Below, one piece after another: positions 16,800 through 24,612 of a stretch of 54,585 nucleotides of DNA. The first letter of the stretch is position 1; every line of letters starts with the position of its first letter. The DNA comes from Flavobacteriia bacterium (GTDB lineage Bacteria; Bacteroidota; Bacteroidia; Flavobacteriales_D; Crocinitomicaceae). The DNA is taken from contig CANLGD010000013.1 of assembly GCA_947490145.1 (NCBI GenBank), positions 1 to 54,585 of the forward strand. Direction: 5' to 3'. Under the pieces are notes generated by a model. The model was not told where the DNA came from. It saw only the letters and a list, made by a program, of their open reading frames with translations, and ran no database searches. The position numbers and the translations under genes were made by a program.

Positions 16800-18839
16800 A
16801 TGAACCATAATTCAATTTTTAGACAATTAGGTGTATTCTGCCTTTTTTTGGTAACTTCAAATTCCATTTTTTCACAAACACAAAAAGAAGTTGTTCTTTC
16901 ATCATCGTTAGATAAAGTAACTGTCTTTTTTCAAGGTGCGCAAATGGAACATTCCAAAACTAGTTCCTTGAAAGCGGGGAAGCAAACTTTAGTTTTTGAA
17001 AAAATCACTGACTTTTTGGATCCTAATTCCATTCAGGTTAAAGCAACAGGTTCATTGACAATTCTTTCTGTAAGTACGAGAAAAAACTTTGAAGACAAAC
17101 GTATTTCAAATGCTGAAATTAAAGAATTGAATACAAAATTAGATAAATTATATTTGCAGGACAGAAGTTTACGGGATGAATTTACAATTCTCCAAACGGA
17201 TAAAAATTTGCTAAAAATGAATAGCAATATTCGAGGAAATGAGCAAGGAGTGAAAATTTCAGAATTGAAAGAAGCTTATTCGTTTATTCACGCAAGAATG
17301 GTTGAAATTTCAAAAAGAGAATCTGAAATTGAATTAGCTTTAATAGATTTAAACAAGGAAATTAATAAATTTGAGCAAGAAATTTCATCTCAAAGAAGTA
17401 AACCAGTCATTAATTTTTCAGAAATATTGGTAGAAGTTGATGTAGCTGAGACAACAAATGCCAGTTTTACAATTAATTATATTTCTCCAAATGCTTCATG
17501 GAAACCATATTACGATTTAAGAAGCAATGGATTTGGAATGCCTGTAAAATTAGAAGCTAAAGCCTTTGTAAATCAAACTACGGGAATTGAATGGAAGAAT
17601 GTTGATTTAGTATTATCGACAAATGATCCTTATCAAAATTCAAAGGAACCAGAAATGCAACCGTGGTATATTAATTACAATAATTATCCAAATCAAAAAT
17701 ATGTAAGTTCTCGTAATTTACCTGTTTTTGATTATTCTGGCCAAAAAATTAGAGGAGAAGTTATTGATGCATCTACGGGAGAATCAATGGCCTTTGCAAA
17801 AGTTGAATTTGCAAACTATCCAAATAGTAGCACTGTTTCTGATTTTGATGGGAAATTTGAAATCACCGTACCAAAAGGCGGGTCTTATTTAAATGCTTCC
17901 TATGCTGGTTATGGAAATAACCAACAATATGTCAATTCTCCTTACATAAAATTTTTCATGACACCTCAAGGAGTTGATTTAGATGAAGTTTCTATGTTTG
18001 GTAGTTTTGCAGAATCACAAAACGCTTCTTATGGATATGTAACTGATGCTGAATCTGATGATTATTATGCAGGCGGAATATTAGAAAATAAAATATCAAA
18101 AGAAGATGAAAAAATAGAAATTTCTGGAAAAAAGAGAAAAAATTTAAGTAGAAAATTTGCAGAAGTATCAGTTTCAAGAAATGATTTATTAAGTTCAGCT
18201 AGCACTGTTGCAGTTCAAGTGCTTCAAAAAGATTTGCGGGTTGAATATGTCGTGCAATCAAAATTTTCACTTTTATCTGATGGAATGGATCAGCGCGTTG
18301 CAATTTCAAGTCATGAACTTCCAGCGAATTATGAATATCATGTTGTTCCCAAAATAGATCCAGCAGTTTATTTAGTTGCACAAGTTTCTGGTTGGGAAAA
18401 ATTAAATTTATTGAGCGGAGAATCAAACATTTACTTTGACGGAACATTTATCGGAAAATCTTATGTTGATGTAAATTCTACTAAAGATACACTTTCATTT
18501 TCTTTAGGAAAAGATTCAAAAATTCAAGTCTTAAGAACTAAAATATCAGAGAAAAGTAAATCAAAAACAATTGGATCCCGCCAAAAATTTGATATTGCTT
18601 GGGAATTAAAGGTTAAAAACAATGGAGCTTCAGAAATTCCATTATTGATGAAAGATCAATTTCCAGTTTCTACAAATGATGATATCAAAGTTAAACAAGG
18701 AGATTTTAGTTTAGGAAAATTAGACGAAAAAACAGGAATTATTACTTGGAATACAATCTTACCAAAAGGTCAAGCAAAAAGTTTCTTTTTTGATTATTCC
18801 GTTGATTATCAAAAAGGTGTAGTACTTTATTTAGAATAA
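16800..18839 (+). CDS. MuiA-like protein (DUF4140/DUF4139) with an inserted carboxypeptidase-regulatory-like domain
   Basis: A 679-residue exported protein of the family annotated as mucoidy inhibitor MuiA-like. A signal peptide ends near residue 26 (SNSIFSQ). Residues 30-100 are DUF4140-like (VTVFFQGAQMEHS). Residues 100-200 are charged and probably coiled coil. The DUF4139 part starts near 215 (TINYISPNASWKPYYDLRS). Residues about 316-387 are a carboxypeptidase-regulatory-like beta-sandwich (RGEVIDASTGESMAFAKV, then SDFDGKFEITVPKGG) set between the halves of DUF4139. The C-terminal part ends in FDYSVDYQKGVVLYLE. The family has no established biochemical role in this phylum. The start codon follows a tetranucleotide repeat, and the gene ends before a REP-like hairpin. 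Confidence 0.82.
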   Translation: MNHNSIFRQLGVFCLFLVTSNSIFSQTQKEVVLSSSLDKVTVFFQGAQMEHSKTSSLKAGKQTLVFEKITDFLDPNSIQVKATGSLTILSVSTRKNFEDKRISNAEIKELNTKLDKLYLQDRSLRDEFTILQTDKNLLKMNSNIRGNEQGVKISELKEAYSFIHARMVEISKRESEIELALIDLNKEINKFEQEISSQRSKPVINFSEILVEVDVAETTNASFTINYISPNASWKPYYDLRSNGFGMPVKLEAKAFVNQTTGIEWKNVDLVLSTNDPYQNSKEPEMQPWYINYNNYPNQKYVSSRNLPVFDYSGQKIRGEVIDASTGESMAFAKVEFANYPNSSTVSDFDGKFEITVPKGGSYLNASYAGYGNNQQYVNSPYIKFFMTPQGVDLDEVSMFGSFAESQNASYGYVTDAESDDYYAGGILENKISKEDEKIEISGKKRKNLSRKFAEVSVSRNDLLSSASTVAVQVLQKDLRVEYVVQSKFSLLSDGMDQRVAISSHELPANYEYHVVPKIDPAVYLVAQVSGWEKLNLLSGESNIYFDGTFIGKSYVDVNSTKDTLSFSLGKDSKIQVLRTKISEKSKSKTIGSRQKFDIAWELKVKNNGASEIPLLMKDQFPVSTNDDIKVKQGDFSLGKLDEKTGIITWNTILPKGQAKSFFFDYSVDYQKGVVLYLE

Positions 18840-18850
18840 AAAAAATAAAT

Positions 18851-18889
18851 CATAGAAAACATGGGTAAGTTCGTCCTATGTTTTCTATG
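18851..18889. repeat. 15-bp hairpin, REP-like intergenic element
   Basis: CATAGAAAACATGGG (18851-18865) pairs with CCTATGTTTTCTATG (18875-18889) with one G-T wobble and a 9-nt loop. It is not followed by a T run, so it is not a standard terminator. A partial direct copy, TTCCTATGTGG, follows. Confidence 0.6.
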
Positions 18890-19027
18890 TTCCTATGTGG
18901 TAAAAAAAATACAAAGTTCGTCAAAAATTATTCTCTACTTTTTTAGACATTCTTTAATCATATTTACTTTTATTGGTTAACGTTTACTTCATCCCAAAGT
19001 TTTTCTTAATTTTACAGAAAAAACAAA

Positions 19028-19747
19028 ATGAACCAAGTAATTCCAATAGATTTAGGATTGATTGACTATAAAAAAGGTTGGGATTTTCAAGAAAAATTAT
19101 TTCAAAAAGCAGTGCAGCAAAAAATAGCTTTAAGAAATGAAACTTCAAAAGAAAAAACTAAAAATTATTTGCTTTTTTGTCAGCATCCGCATGTTTTCAC
19201 TCTTGGAAAAAGTGGTTCGAGTGAAAATCTATTATTAAATCAAAATGAGTTACTTGAAAAAGATGCTAATTTTTACCAGATAAATCGGGGAGGAGATATT
19301 ACTTATCACGGTCCTGGTCAGTTAGTTGTTTATCCAATTTTTGACTTAGATTATTTTTTCACGGACATTCATAAATACATGCGATTTTTGGAAGAAACAG
19401 TTATTCAAACTCTAAAAGTATTTGGAATTAAGGGAGATAGAGTCAAAGAGTTTACGGGAGTTTGGTTGGATGCAGGTACAAAAAACGAGCGAAAAATTTG
19501 TGCAATGGGGGTAAAATGTTCTCGTTGGATAACAATGCACGGAATTGGGTTCAATATTAATAGCGATTTATCGTATTTTTCTCACATAATTCCTTGCGGA
19601 ATTGAAGATAAATCAGTAACTTCCATGCAGAAAGAGTTAGGTTATGAATTAGATATGGAAGAAGTAATTCAAGTATTTAAAGAAAAAATAGCCGAACAAT
19701 TTGAATTTGAATACCTTACTGAAGAAATTTACATTGGAGATGATTAA
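19028..19747 (+). CDS. lipB: octanoyl-[acyl-carrier-protein]-protein N-octanoyltransferase LipB
   Basis: Transfers octanoyl groups from ACP to lipoyl domains, the first step of lipoate synthesis. Motifs are in order: FTLGKSG (residues 57-63), RGGDITYHGPGQ (87-98), GVKCSRWITMHG with the catalytic K163, and HIIPCGI with the acyl-accepting C190. The protein has 239 residues, normal for the family. lipA is not in the window. The stop overlaps the start of the next ORF (ATG at 19740), so the remnant downstream was probably once translationally coupled. Confidence 0.94.
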   Translation: MNQVIPIDLGLIDYKKGWDFQEKLFQKAVQQKIALRNETSKEKTKNYLLFCQHPHVFTLGKSGSSENLLLNQNELLEKDANFYQINRGGDITYHGPGQLVVYPIFDLDYFFTDIHKYMRFLEETVIQTLKVFGIKGDRVKEFTGVWLDAGTKNERKICAMGVKCSRWITMHGIGFNINSDLSYFSHIIPCGIEDKSVTSMQKELGYELDMEEVIQVFKEKIAEQFEFEYLTEEIYIGDD

Positions 19748-20030
19748 ATTGATTAAAACAATTCTGAAGAGATTCCTGCAAATTTTAGTTTTACTAGTAA
19801 TTGTTTTAAATCTTTTTGTTATTCTTTCAGGTAGATTTTATTTATATAAGGGAATGTACAACACATTATTACAAGGAAGGTTTGCGACAAGTATTTATGA
19901 TCGAGATGCATTTTCATTCAAAACATTAAAAAAATCTAATGAAGTTTATAAATGGATTAAAAAAAGGAATCAACTTACTTTATCTGCTGAGGACGAAAAT
20001 TTTATCAAAGATTTTAAAAATGGAGAATGA
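19740..20030 (+). pseudogene. N-terminal remnant of a membrane-anchored serine hydrolase (class C beta-lactamase-like)
   Basis: A 96-residue ORF overlapping the lipB stop by 8 bp. A lysine-rich start and one membrane helix (about residues 6-28) are followed by YLYKGMYNTLLQG and SIYDRDAFSFKTLKK, which resemble the region just after the signal anchor of Bacteroidetes serine hydrolases related to class C beta-lactamases. Those proteins continue for about 300 residues with an SxxK catalytic domain; here the frame stops after FKNGE and no SxxK or YxN motif follows in 198 bp. A REP-like hairpin and another palindrome sit right after the stop. I read this as a truncated gene. A genuine small membrane protein is the alternative. 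Confidence 0.6.
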
Positions 20031-20096
20031 CAAATTAAAAAAATAAATCAAATGTTTGAAATTAAAGTATTTTGTAATAATATTATCTAAGTAATT

Positions 20097-20150
20097 ACTC
20101 CAGCGGAGTCAAATGTTTAAAACGAAATATTTCAATCCGTCGCTATATAC
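20097..20150. repeat. REP-like element
   Basis: ACTCC-AGC-GGAGT (20097-20109) forms a compact hairpin, followed by CAAATGTTTAAAACG and TTTCAATCCGTCGCTATA. The short GC hairpin plus AAATGTTT layout is like REP sequences linked with RAYT transposases in Bacteroidota. No RAYT gene is in the window. Confidence 0.45.
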
Positions 20151-20170
20151 AATTAAAATATCGTTATGGC

Positions 20171-20200
20171 TTTTGTCAGCCTTGTCTGACCATGACAAAA
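20171..20200. repeat. nested palindrome upstream of the 20229 gene
   Basis: TTTTGTCA (20171-20178) is the reverse complement of TGACAAAA (20193-20200), and GTCAG (20175-20179) of CTGAC (20186-20190) in an overlapping alternative fold. It ends 28 bp before the ATG at 20229. It could be an operator, a structured leader or part of the neighbouring REP-like element. Confidence 0.45.
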
Positions 20201-20228
20201 CTATTAGTAAAAAAATACATTATTAAAA

Positions 20229-20642
20229 ATGCGTGAAGAATTATTAGGACCAAAGGTCGAAAATGTGGCTGTTGCAATTGTGCAAGAAAAAGGAGAAAAC
20301 GATCACATAATTTACAATACTTATCTTTTAAATTTAAAAGACAATGAAATTATGGAGGGAATTATCATCACTTCAAGAGGTTATGGAGAAAATGTAGCAA
20401 CTGGAGAAACGATCAAAACTTCCATGTTGCGTCATTGCATGGAAATATTATTGCCAAATGAAGCTGCTAGAATTGAACCAATTGTTGAAGATGTTTTTGG
20501 TTTATCAAATGAATATTGGGTGAGTTTTTGGGTTCAAGATGTGATGTATGACAAGAAATTCATATTTTTACCAGAAACAATCAATGAAAAAAACATGAAA
20601 TTGATTCCGCAGCTTAATGCAAAAGGAGTAATGATAATGTGA
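20229..20642 (+). CDS. conserved Bacteroidetes hypothetical protein
   Basis: A 137-residue cytosolic protein without signal or membrane segment. It resembles a family common in Flavobacteriales, sometimes labelled phenylalanyl-tRNA synthetase subunit alpha in databases by mistaken transfer; nothing here supports that activity. Recognisable stretches are VAVAIVQE, ITSRGYGE, the TIKTSMLRH segment and DKKFIFLPETINEKN, which ends near the C-terminus. It lies 16 bp before the SUI1 gene and is likely cotranscribed with it. Function unknown. Confidence 0.72.
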   Translation: MREELLGPKVENVAVAIVQEKGENDHIIYNTYLLNLKDNEIMEGIIITSRGYGENVATGETIKTSMLRHCMEILLPNEAARIEPIVEDVFGLSNEYWVSFWVQDVMYDKKFIFLPETINEKNMKLIPQLNAKGVMIM

Positions 20643-20658
20643 TTTTAAATTTTAAGAC

Positions 20659-20997
20659 ATGAGTAAAAAAAATAGGTTAAATGTAGTTTATTCTACCAAT
20701 CCAAATTTTGAATACGAAGCTCAAGAAAATTCGGAACAAGAAACTTTGCTAAATCAACAACAAAAATTGTATGTTTCCATCGATAAAAAACAACGAGCAG
20801 GAAAAGAAGTTACCTTAATAGAAGGATTTGTGGGGACAGAGCATGATTTAAAGGATTTAGGAAAAACACTGAAATCAAAATGTGGAGTAGGAGGAACAGT
20901 GAAAGATATGGAAATAATTATTCAAGGAAATTTCCGCGATAAAATAATTGAATTATTAAAAAAAGACGGATTCCAAACTGTTAGAAAAGGCGGCTAA
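20659..20997 (+). CDS. SUI1/eIF1-like translation initiation factor (YciH family)
   Basis: A 112-residue protein with a SUI1 domain over the C-terminal 70 residues: KKQRAGKEVTLIEGF, LGKTLKSKCGVGGTVKD and IIIQGNFRDKIIELL, ending in GFQTVRKGG. Bacterial YciH proteins share the eIF1 fold and are thought to affect start-site fidelity; their exact role is uncertain. The N-terminal 40 residues are charged and Gln-rich, unlike the domain. It forms a pair with the upstream conserved hypothetical gene (16-bp gap). Confidence 0.88.
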   Translation: MSKKNRLNVVYSTNPNFEYEAQENSEQETLLNQQQKLYVSIDKKQRAGKEVTLIEGFVGTEHDLKDLGKTLKSKCGVGGTVKDMEIIIQGNFRDKIIELLKKDGFQTVRKGG

Positions 20998-21187
20998 TCT
21001 TTTTAGCTTTGCAAACTTAACACATAAAATTAAAAGCAGAAGGAAAGATAAATGCTGAAAATTATCTCATAAATATTTCAATTAAAACTTACGAAAAACT
21101 GCTAAAACAACAAAGTAGATTTTGATAAGAAAACCTATTTTTGCATTTCAATAAATTTATTTTTTATTTTTTGTCAGCAAAAATATG

Positions 21188-21195
21188 TACTTTTG
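21188..21195 (+). promoter_or_regulatory. -7 box of the tlpA pair
   Basis: TACTTTTG matches TAnnTTTG, 28 bp before the ATG at 21224. A TTTG at 21170-21173 is only 14 nt upstream, shorter than usual. Confidence 0.4.
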
Positions 21196-21223
21196 CTAAG
21201 CAATTAAAAGCAACTTTTTAAAA

Positions 21224-22441
21224 ATGAACAATTTCAAAAAATTTAGCCTTCTAGCCTTAACTCTCCTTGTTTTTTCCTGTTCAAATTCACCTGAAGCGAG
21301 TGAAGAAAAACTTGAAAATACTGAAGTTAATACTGAAAAACCAAATCAGGATTTACCAAACAAAAATTTACCTGATAATTTTGAAATAAAAGGTCAGATT
21401 GAAGGTGCTGCAAATCAACCTTTGAGTTTAGAAGCATTAAGTAGTCAAGGTACAATTCGTTTGGCTCAAACTTCTGTAAAACAAGACGGAAGCTTCATTT
21501 TAAAAGGAAATATTCAAGGAATGGGAATGTATCAGCTCAAACTTGGTTTGGCTGATAACAAAGTCATTCCATTAACACTTGAGCCAAAAGACAAAGTTAT
21601 TTTAAAAGCTAGCTACGAAAAATATGAACTTTTACCAGTTTGGTCAGGAACAGTTTGGTCAAAACCTTTGAGTGATTACATGGCTAAATTCAATGAATTT
21701 GCTTTGAAACAAATTGCTTTGTCAAAAAATACAAAACTTACACAAGAACAACAATTAAAAGAATTTTTAATTATTAGAAAACCGTTAGACGAATTTGCAA
21801 AAAAATCTATGTTGCAAGACCCAACAAATCCCGCAAACATTGTTTTAAGCACTTCCCTGACTCCCGCGATGGGCTATGAATATTGGGATCCAAGTTTTTT
21901 AGATGTTTTGAAAAAAGTTTCAATTGCTTACACTGCAAAATATAAATCTTCGCCAATCGTTGCCTCGATGCAAAATCAAGTAAAAGAAATTGAAACGGGC
22001 TACAAGGATTTTAAACATTCCAATTCAGGAAATAAATTGGCGCCAGAAATTACTTTAAAAAATCCAGAAGGAAGTGTAATTAAATTATCTTCTTTAAAAG
22101 GAAATGTAATATTAATTGATTTTTGGGCTTCCTGGTGCGGACCTTGTAGAAAGGAAAATCCTAATATTGTCAAAATGTACAATAAATACAAAAGTAAAGG
22201 ATTTACTGTATACAGCGTTTCCCTTGACAAAGATCGTGAGGCATGGAAAAGAGCCATAAAGTCAGATGGTTTACTATGGCCAAATCATGTTAGTGACTTG
22301 CTAGAATGGGAAACACCATTGAAAAATCTTTATGGATTTAATGCAATTCCTTATACAGTTTTGGTTAATAGAAATGGTAAAATTATTGGTACAAATCTTC
22401 GTGGAGAAAGTTTGGAACAAAAATTGAAGGAGGTGTTATAA
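21224..22441 (+). CDS. TlpA-family thioredoxin lipoprotein with N-terminal DUF4369-like domain
   Basis: A 405-residue lipoprotein thiol-disulfide oxidoreductase. The lipobox LVFSC puts the lipidated cysteine at residue 19, followed by a Glu/Asn-rich spacer. Residues about 50-135 resemble DUF4369 (FEIKGQIEGAANQPLSLEA). The C-terminal 140 residues are an AhpC/TSA-thioredoxin domain with active site C305/C308 in WASWCGPCRKENP, and a cis-Pro region at AIPYTVL. The CGPC dipeptide is typical of reducing TlpA/ResA-type proteins. It is followed 21 bp later by a paralogue of the same architecture. Reduction by the nearby DsbD pair is plausible but inferred. Confidence 0.87.
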   Translation: MNNFKKFSLLALTLLVFSCSNSPEASEEKLENTEVNTEKPNQDLPNKNLPDNFEIKGQIEGAANQPLSLEALSSQGTIRLAQTSVKQDGSFILKGNIQGMGMYQLKLGLADNKVIPLTLEPKDKVILKASYEKYELLPVWSGTVWSKPLSDYMAKFNEFALKQIALSKNTKLTQEQQLKEFLIIRKPLDEFAKKSMLQDPTNPANIVLSTSLTPAMGYEYWDPSFLDVLKKVSIAYTAKYKSSPIVASMQNQVKEIETGYKDFKHSNSGNKLAPEITLKNPEGSVIKLSSLKGNVILIDFWASWCGPCRKENPNIVKMYNKYKSKGFTVYSVSLDKDREAWKRAIKSDGLLWPNHVSDLLEWETPLKNLYGFNAIPYTVLVNRNGKIIGTNLRGESLEQKLKEVL

Positions 22442-22462
22442 AATTAAAATAATTTAAATAAA

Positions 22463-23572
22463 ATGAAGAATAAGTTAGTACTTTTAGGAGTATTTTTAGG
22501 ATTTTTAAGCTCTGGATTTAGTCAAATTAATGTTAAAATATCAGGAGAAATTTTTAATTCAACTAATGACACCTTAAAAATTTCGCAAATAATCGGAAAT
22601 AAATACGTTGATATTTTAAAAGCAGTTGCTGATAAAAAAGGAATGTATAAAATAGAAGGTAAGCTATCAGCGCCTGATTATTATGTACTGCGCATTGGCA
22701 ATCAGCAACTAAACTTAATCTTAAGAGATAAATCTGACATTAAAATATATGGTGATGCCAAAAATTTCGGTCAATTTCACAACATTGTAAATTCTGATGA
22801 ATCCACAAAATTAAATGAATTTGTTGCTGTGATGACAAATTACAACATGAAAAAAGATTCTGCCTCATTATATTTACAAAACCATCCAGACCAAGAACAA
22901 GCTGTAAATCAATCTTTCTCGACTATTTATTATGAATTTGCGAATTACAAAAACTCTTTTATACAACAAAATGTAAATTCTCCAGCTTTAATTCCAATGA
23001 TTTCCTTAATTGATACTGAAAAAGAATTTGCTTTATACGAAAATATTGTAAATCAATTGGTTGCAGGTTTTTCAGAATCTCCATCAGTTTTACAGTTACA
23101 AAAACAATACATGCAACAAAAAGTCAAAAAAGAAGCCATGGGATTTTTAGATGATGGAAAAGTTGCACCAGATTTTTCACAACCAAAAATTGATGGTTCA
23201 TTACTGAAATTATCTGATTTAAGAGGAAAAGTTGTTTTAATTGACTTTTGGGCTTCTTGGTGTGGACCTTGCAGAAAAGAAAATCCAAATGTTGTAAGGT
23301 TATATGATATGTATAAAGATGAAGGTTTTACTGTCCTAAGTATTTCATTGGATAAAGATAAACAAGCATGGATAAATGCAATTGCAAAAGATAATTTATC
23401 CTGGCCAAACCATGTCAGTGATTTGAAATTTTGGTCAAATGAAGCTGCTCAGTTGTATAAAGTGTCTGGTATTCCTTTTACTGTTTTGATAGATCAAGAA
23501 GGAAAAATAATAGGTAAAAATTTACGTGGAATTGATTTAGAAAATAAACTGAACTCAATTTTTGGAAATTAA
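22463..23572 (+). CDS. TlpA-family thioredoxin with DUF4369-like domain (tandem paralogue)
   Basis: A 369-residue exported paralogue of the preceding gene. The signal peptide ends near residue 21 (SSGFSQ) and lacks a lipobox cysteine, so this copy is probably soluble periplasmic. A DUF4369-like region covers residues about 22-105 (VKISGEIFNSTNDTLKI). The thioredoxin domain is at the C-terminus with C267/C270 in WASWCGPCRKENP and GIPFTVLID at the cis-Pro site. The two copies share the sequence around the active site and the DKDKQAW/DKDREAW segment. The pair is likely one operon (21-bp gap), and the LpxH-type gene follows 15 bp after the stop. Anchored and soluble forms suggest division of labour. 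Confidence 0.86.
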   Translation: MKNKLVLLGVFLGFLSSGFSQINVKISGEIFNSTNDTLKISQIIGNKYVDILKAVADKKGMYKIEGKLSAPDYYVLRIGNQQLNLILRDKSDIKIYGDAKNFGQFHNIVNSDESTKLNEFVAVMTNYNMKKDSASLYLQNHPDQEQAVNQSFSTIYYEFANYKNSFIQQNVNSPALIPMISLIDTEKEFALYENIVNQLVAGFSESPSVLQLQKQYMQQKVKKEAMGFLDDGKVAPDFSQPKIDGSLLKLSDLRGKVVLIDFWASWCGPCRKENPNVVRLYDMYKDEGFTVLSISLDKDKQAWINAIAKDNLSWPNHVSDLKFWSNEAAQLYKVSGIPFTVLIDQEGKIIGKNLRGIDLENKLNSIFGN

Positions 23573-23587
23573 ACCCAATTGTTAGAA

Positions 23588-24358
23588 ATGCAAGAAAATT
23601 CTTCAAAAAAAATATATTTTGCTTCAGATTTTCATTTGGGTTCACCAAATTATGAAAAAAGCCTCGTTCGAGAAAAAGAAATTTGCTCTTGGATGGATTC
23701 CATTCGCGATTCGTGTAAGGAATTATATTTAGTTGGAGATATTTTTGATTTTTGGTTTGAATACAAACAAGCAATTCCAAAAGGATTTGTTCGTTTGCAA
23801 GGAAAAATTGCCTCATTTACAGATTCGGGGATTCCGGTTCACATTTTTACGGGTAACCATGACATGTGGATTTTTGACTATATCCCGAAAGAATTGGGAG
23901 TTGAATTACACCGAAAACCAATTGAAAAAACATTTTTCGGTAAAACATTTTTAATTGGCCACGGCGATGGCTTAGGCCCAGGTGATTTGAAATATAAATT
24001 TCTAAAAAAATTCTTTGATTCAAAAATTTGCCAATGGATGTTTGCCAGAATTCATCCAAACTTAGGAATTAGTCTAGCAAATTACTCATCTCGATCAAGC
24101 AGAAAATCAACTGGGATTTCAGAAGACATTTACTTTGGCGATGAAAAAGAGTTTTTAGTCCAATTCTGCAAAGAAAAAATCAAAGAAAAGCATTACGACT
24201 ATTTCATTTTTGGACACAGACATTTGCCACTTGTTATCGAAATTGATAGGACCTCAAAATACATTAATCTAGGAGATTGGATAAAATATTTCACTTTTGG
24301 TGAATTCAGTGAAGATGGTTTTAACCTGAAAACCTGGGATTTACTATCGAAGAATTAA
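23588..24358 (+). CDS. lpxH: UDP-2,3-diacylglucosamine diphosphatase, LpxH-type
   Basis: Calcineurin-like metallophosphoesterase of the LpxH group, cleaving UDP-2,3-diacylglucosamine to lipid X and UMP in lipid A synthesis at the inner membrane face. Metal-site motifs are in order: SDFHLG, VGDIFDFW, TGNHD, GHGDG and FGHRHLP. At 256 residues it fits the family. I start at the ATG at 23588; an in-frame TTG at 23579 is less likely. It overlaps nothing and lies 15 bp after the second tlpA gene. Other lipid A genes are not nearby. A distinct substrate in this subfamily cannot be excluded. Confidence 0.85.
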   Translation: MQENSSKKIYFASDFHLGSPNYEKSLVREKEICSWMDSIRDSCKELYLVGDIFDFWFEYKQAIPKGFVRLQGKIASFTDSGIPVHIFTGNHDMWIFDYIPKELGVELHRKPIEKTFFGKTFLIGHGDGLGPGDLKYKFLKKFFDSKICQWMFARIHPNLGISLANYSSRSSRKSTGISEDIYFGDEKEFLVQFCKEKIKEKHYDYFIFGHRHLPLVIEIDRTSKYINLGDWIKYFTFGEFSEDGFNLKTWDLLSKN

Positions 24359-24379
24359 TTATTTTATAAAATACACTAT

Positions 24380-24409
24380 TTTGTTTATAAAATGTAGATA
24401 ATATTTTTG
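24380..24409 (+). promoter_or_regulatory. promoter with close consensus match
   Basis: TTTG at 24380-24383, an 18-nt spacer and TATTTTTG at 24402-24409. Start would be near 24416, giving the BatA gene (ATG 24613) a leader of about 200 nt that includes both hairpins at 24439-24495. Confidence 0.55.
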
Positions 24410-24430
24410 TGCTTAACAAGATTAAAATAC

Positions 24431-24466
24431 AAAAAAAAAGAGCTTTTCTTAACTAAGAAAAGCTCT
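24431..24466 (-). terminator. minus-strand intrinsic terminator without a minus-strand gene
   Basis: AGAGCTTTTCTT (24439-24450) pairs perfectly with AAGAAAAGCTCT (24455-24466) around AACT. The plus strand has a run of A before the stem, so on the minus strand the hairpin is followed by a T tract (24431-24439). On the plus strand only a weak T-rich stretch follows. No minus-strand ORF ends here. Confidence 0.65.
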
Positions 24467-24600
24467 AATCTTTATTAACCTGTAGATGTTAATAATTGAT
24501 CCGTTAAAAGTAGAACGCAAGATTCTAATCAAGGTTACATTTTCTGAGGATAAATTTATCTTAAGGGAATAATTTATTTTGAATTTTCTATAATTACTTC
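24431..24600 (-). ncRNA. candidate minus-strand small RNA
   Basis: The minus-strand terminator at 24431-24466 implies a minus-strand transcript starting somewhere in 24500-24612. Just before it on that strand is a second hairpin, TTATTAAC/GTTAATAA (24472-24495) with an 8-nt loop. No ORF is present on that strand and no TAnnTTTG box is obvious, so the 5' end is unknown. The alternative is a structured leader of the BatA gene read from the plus-strand promoter at 24380-24409. Confidence 0.3.
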
Positions 24601-24612
24601 TATCTTTGAAAC

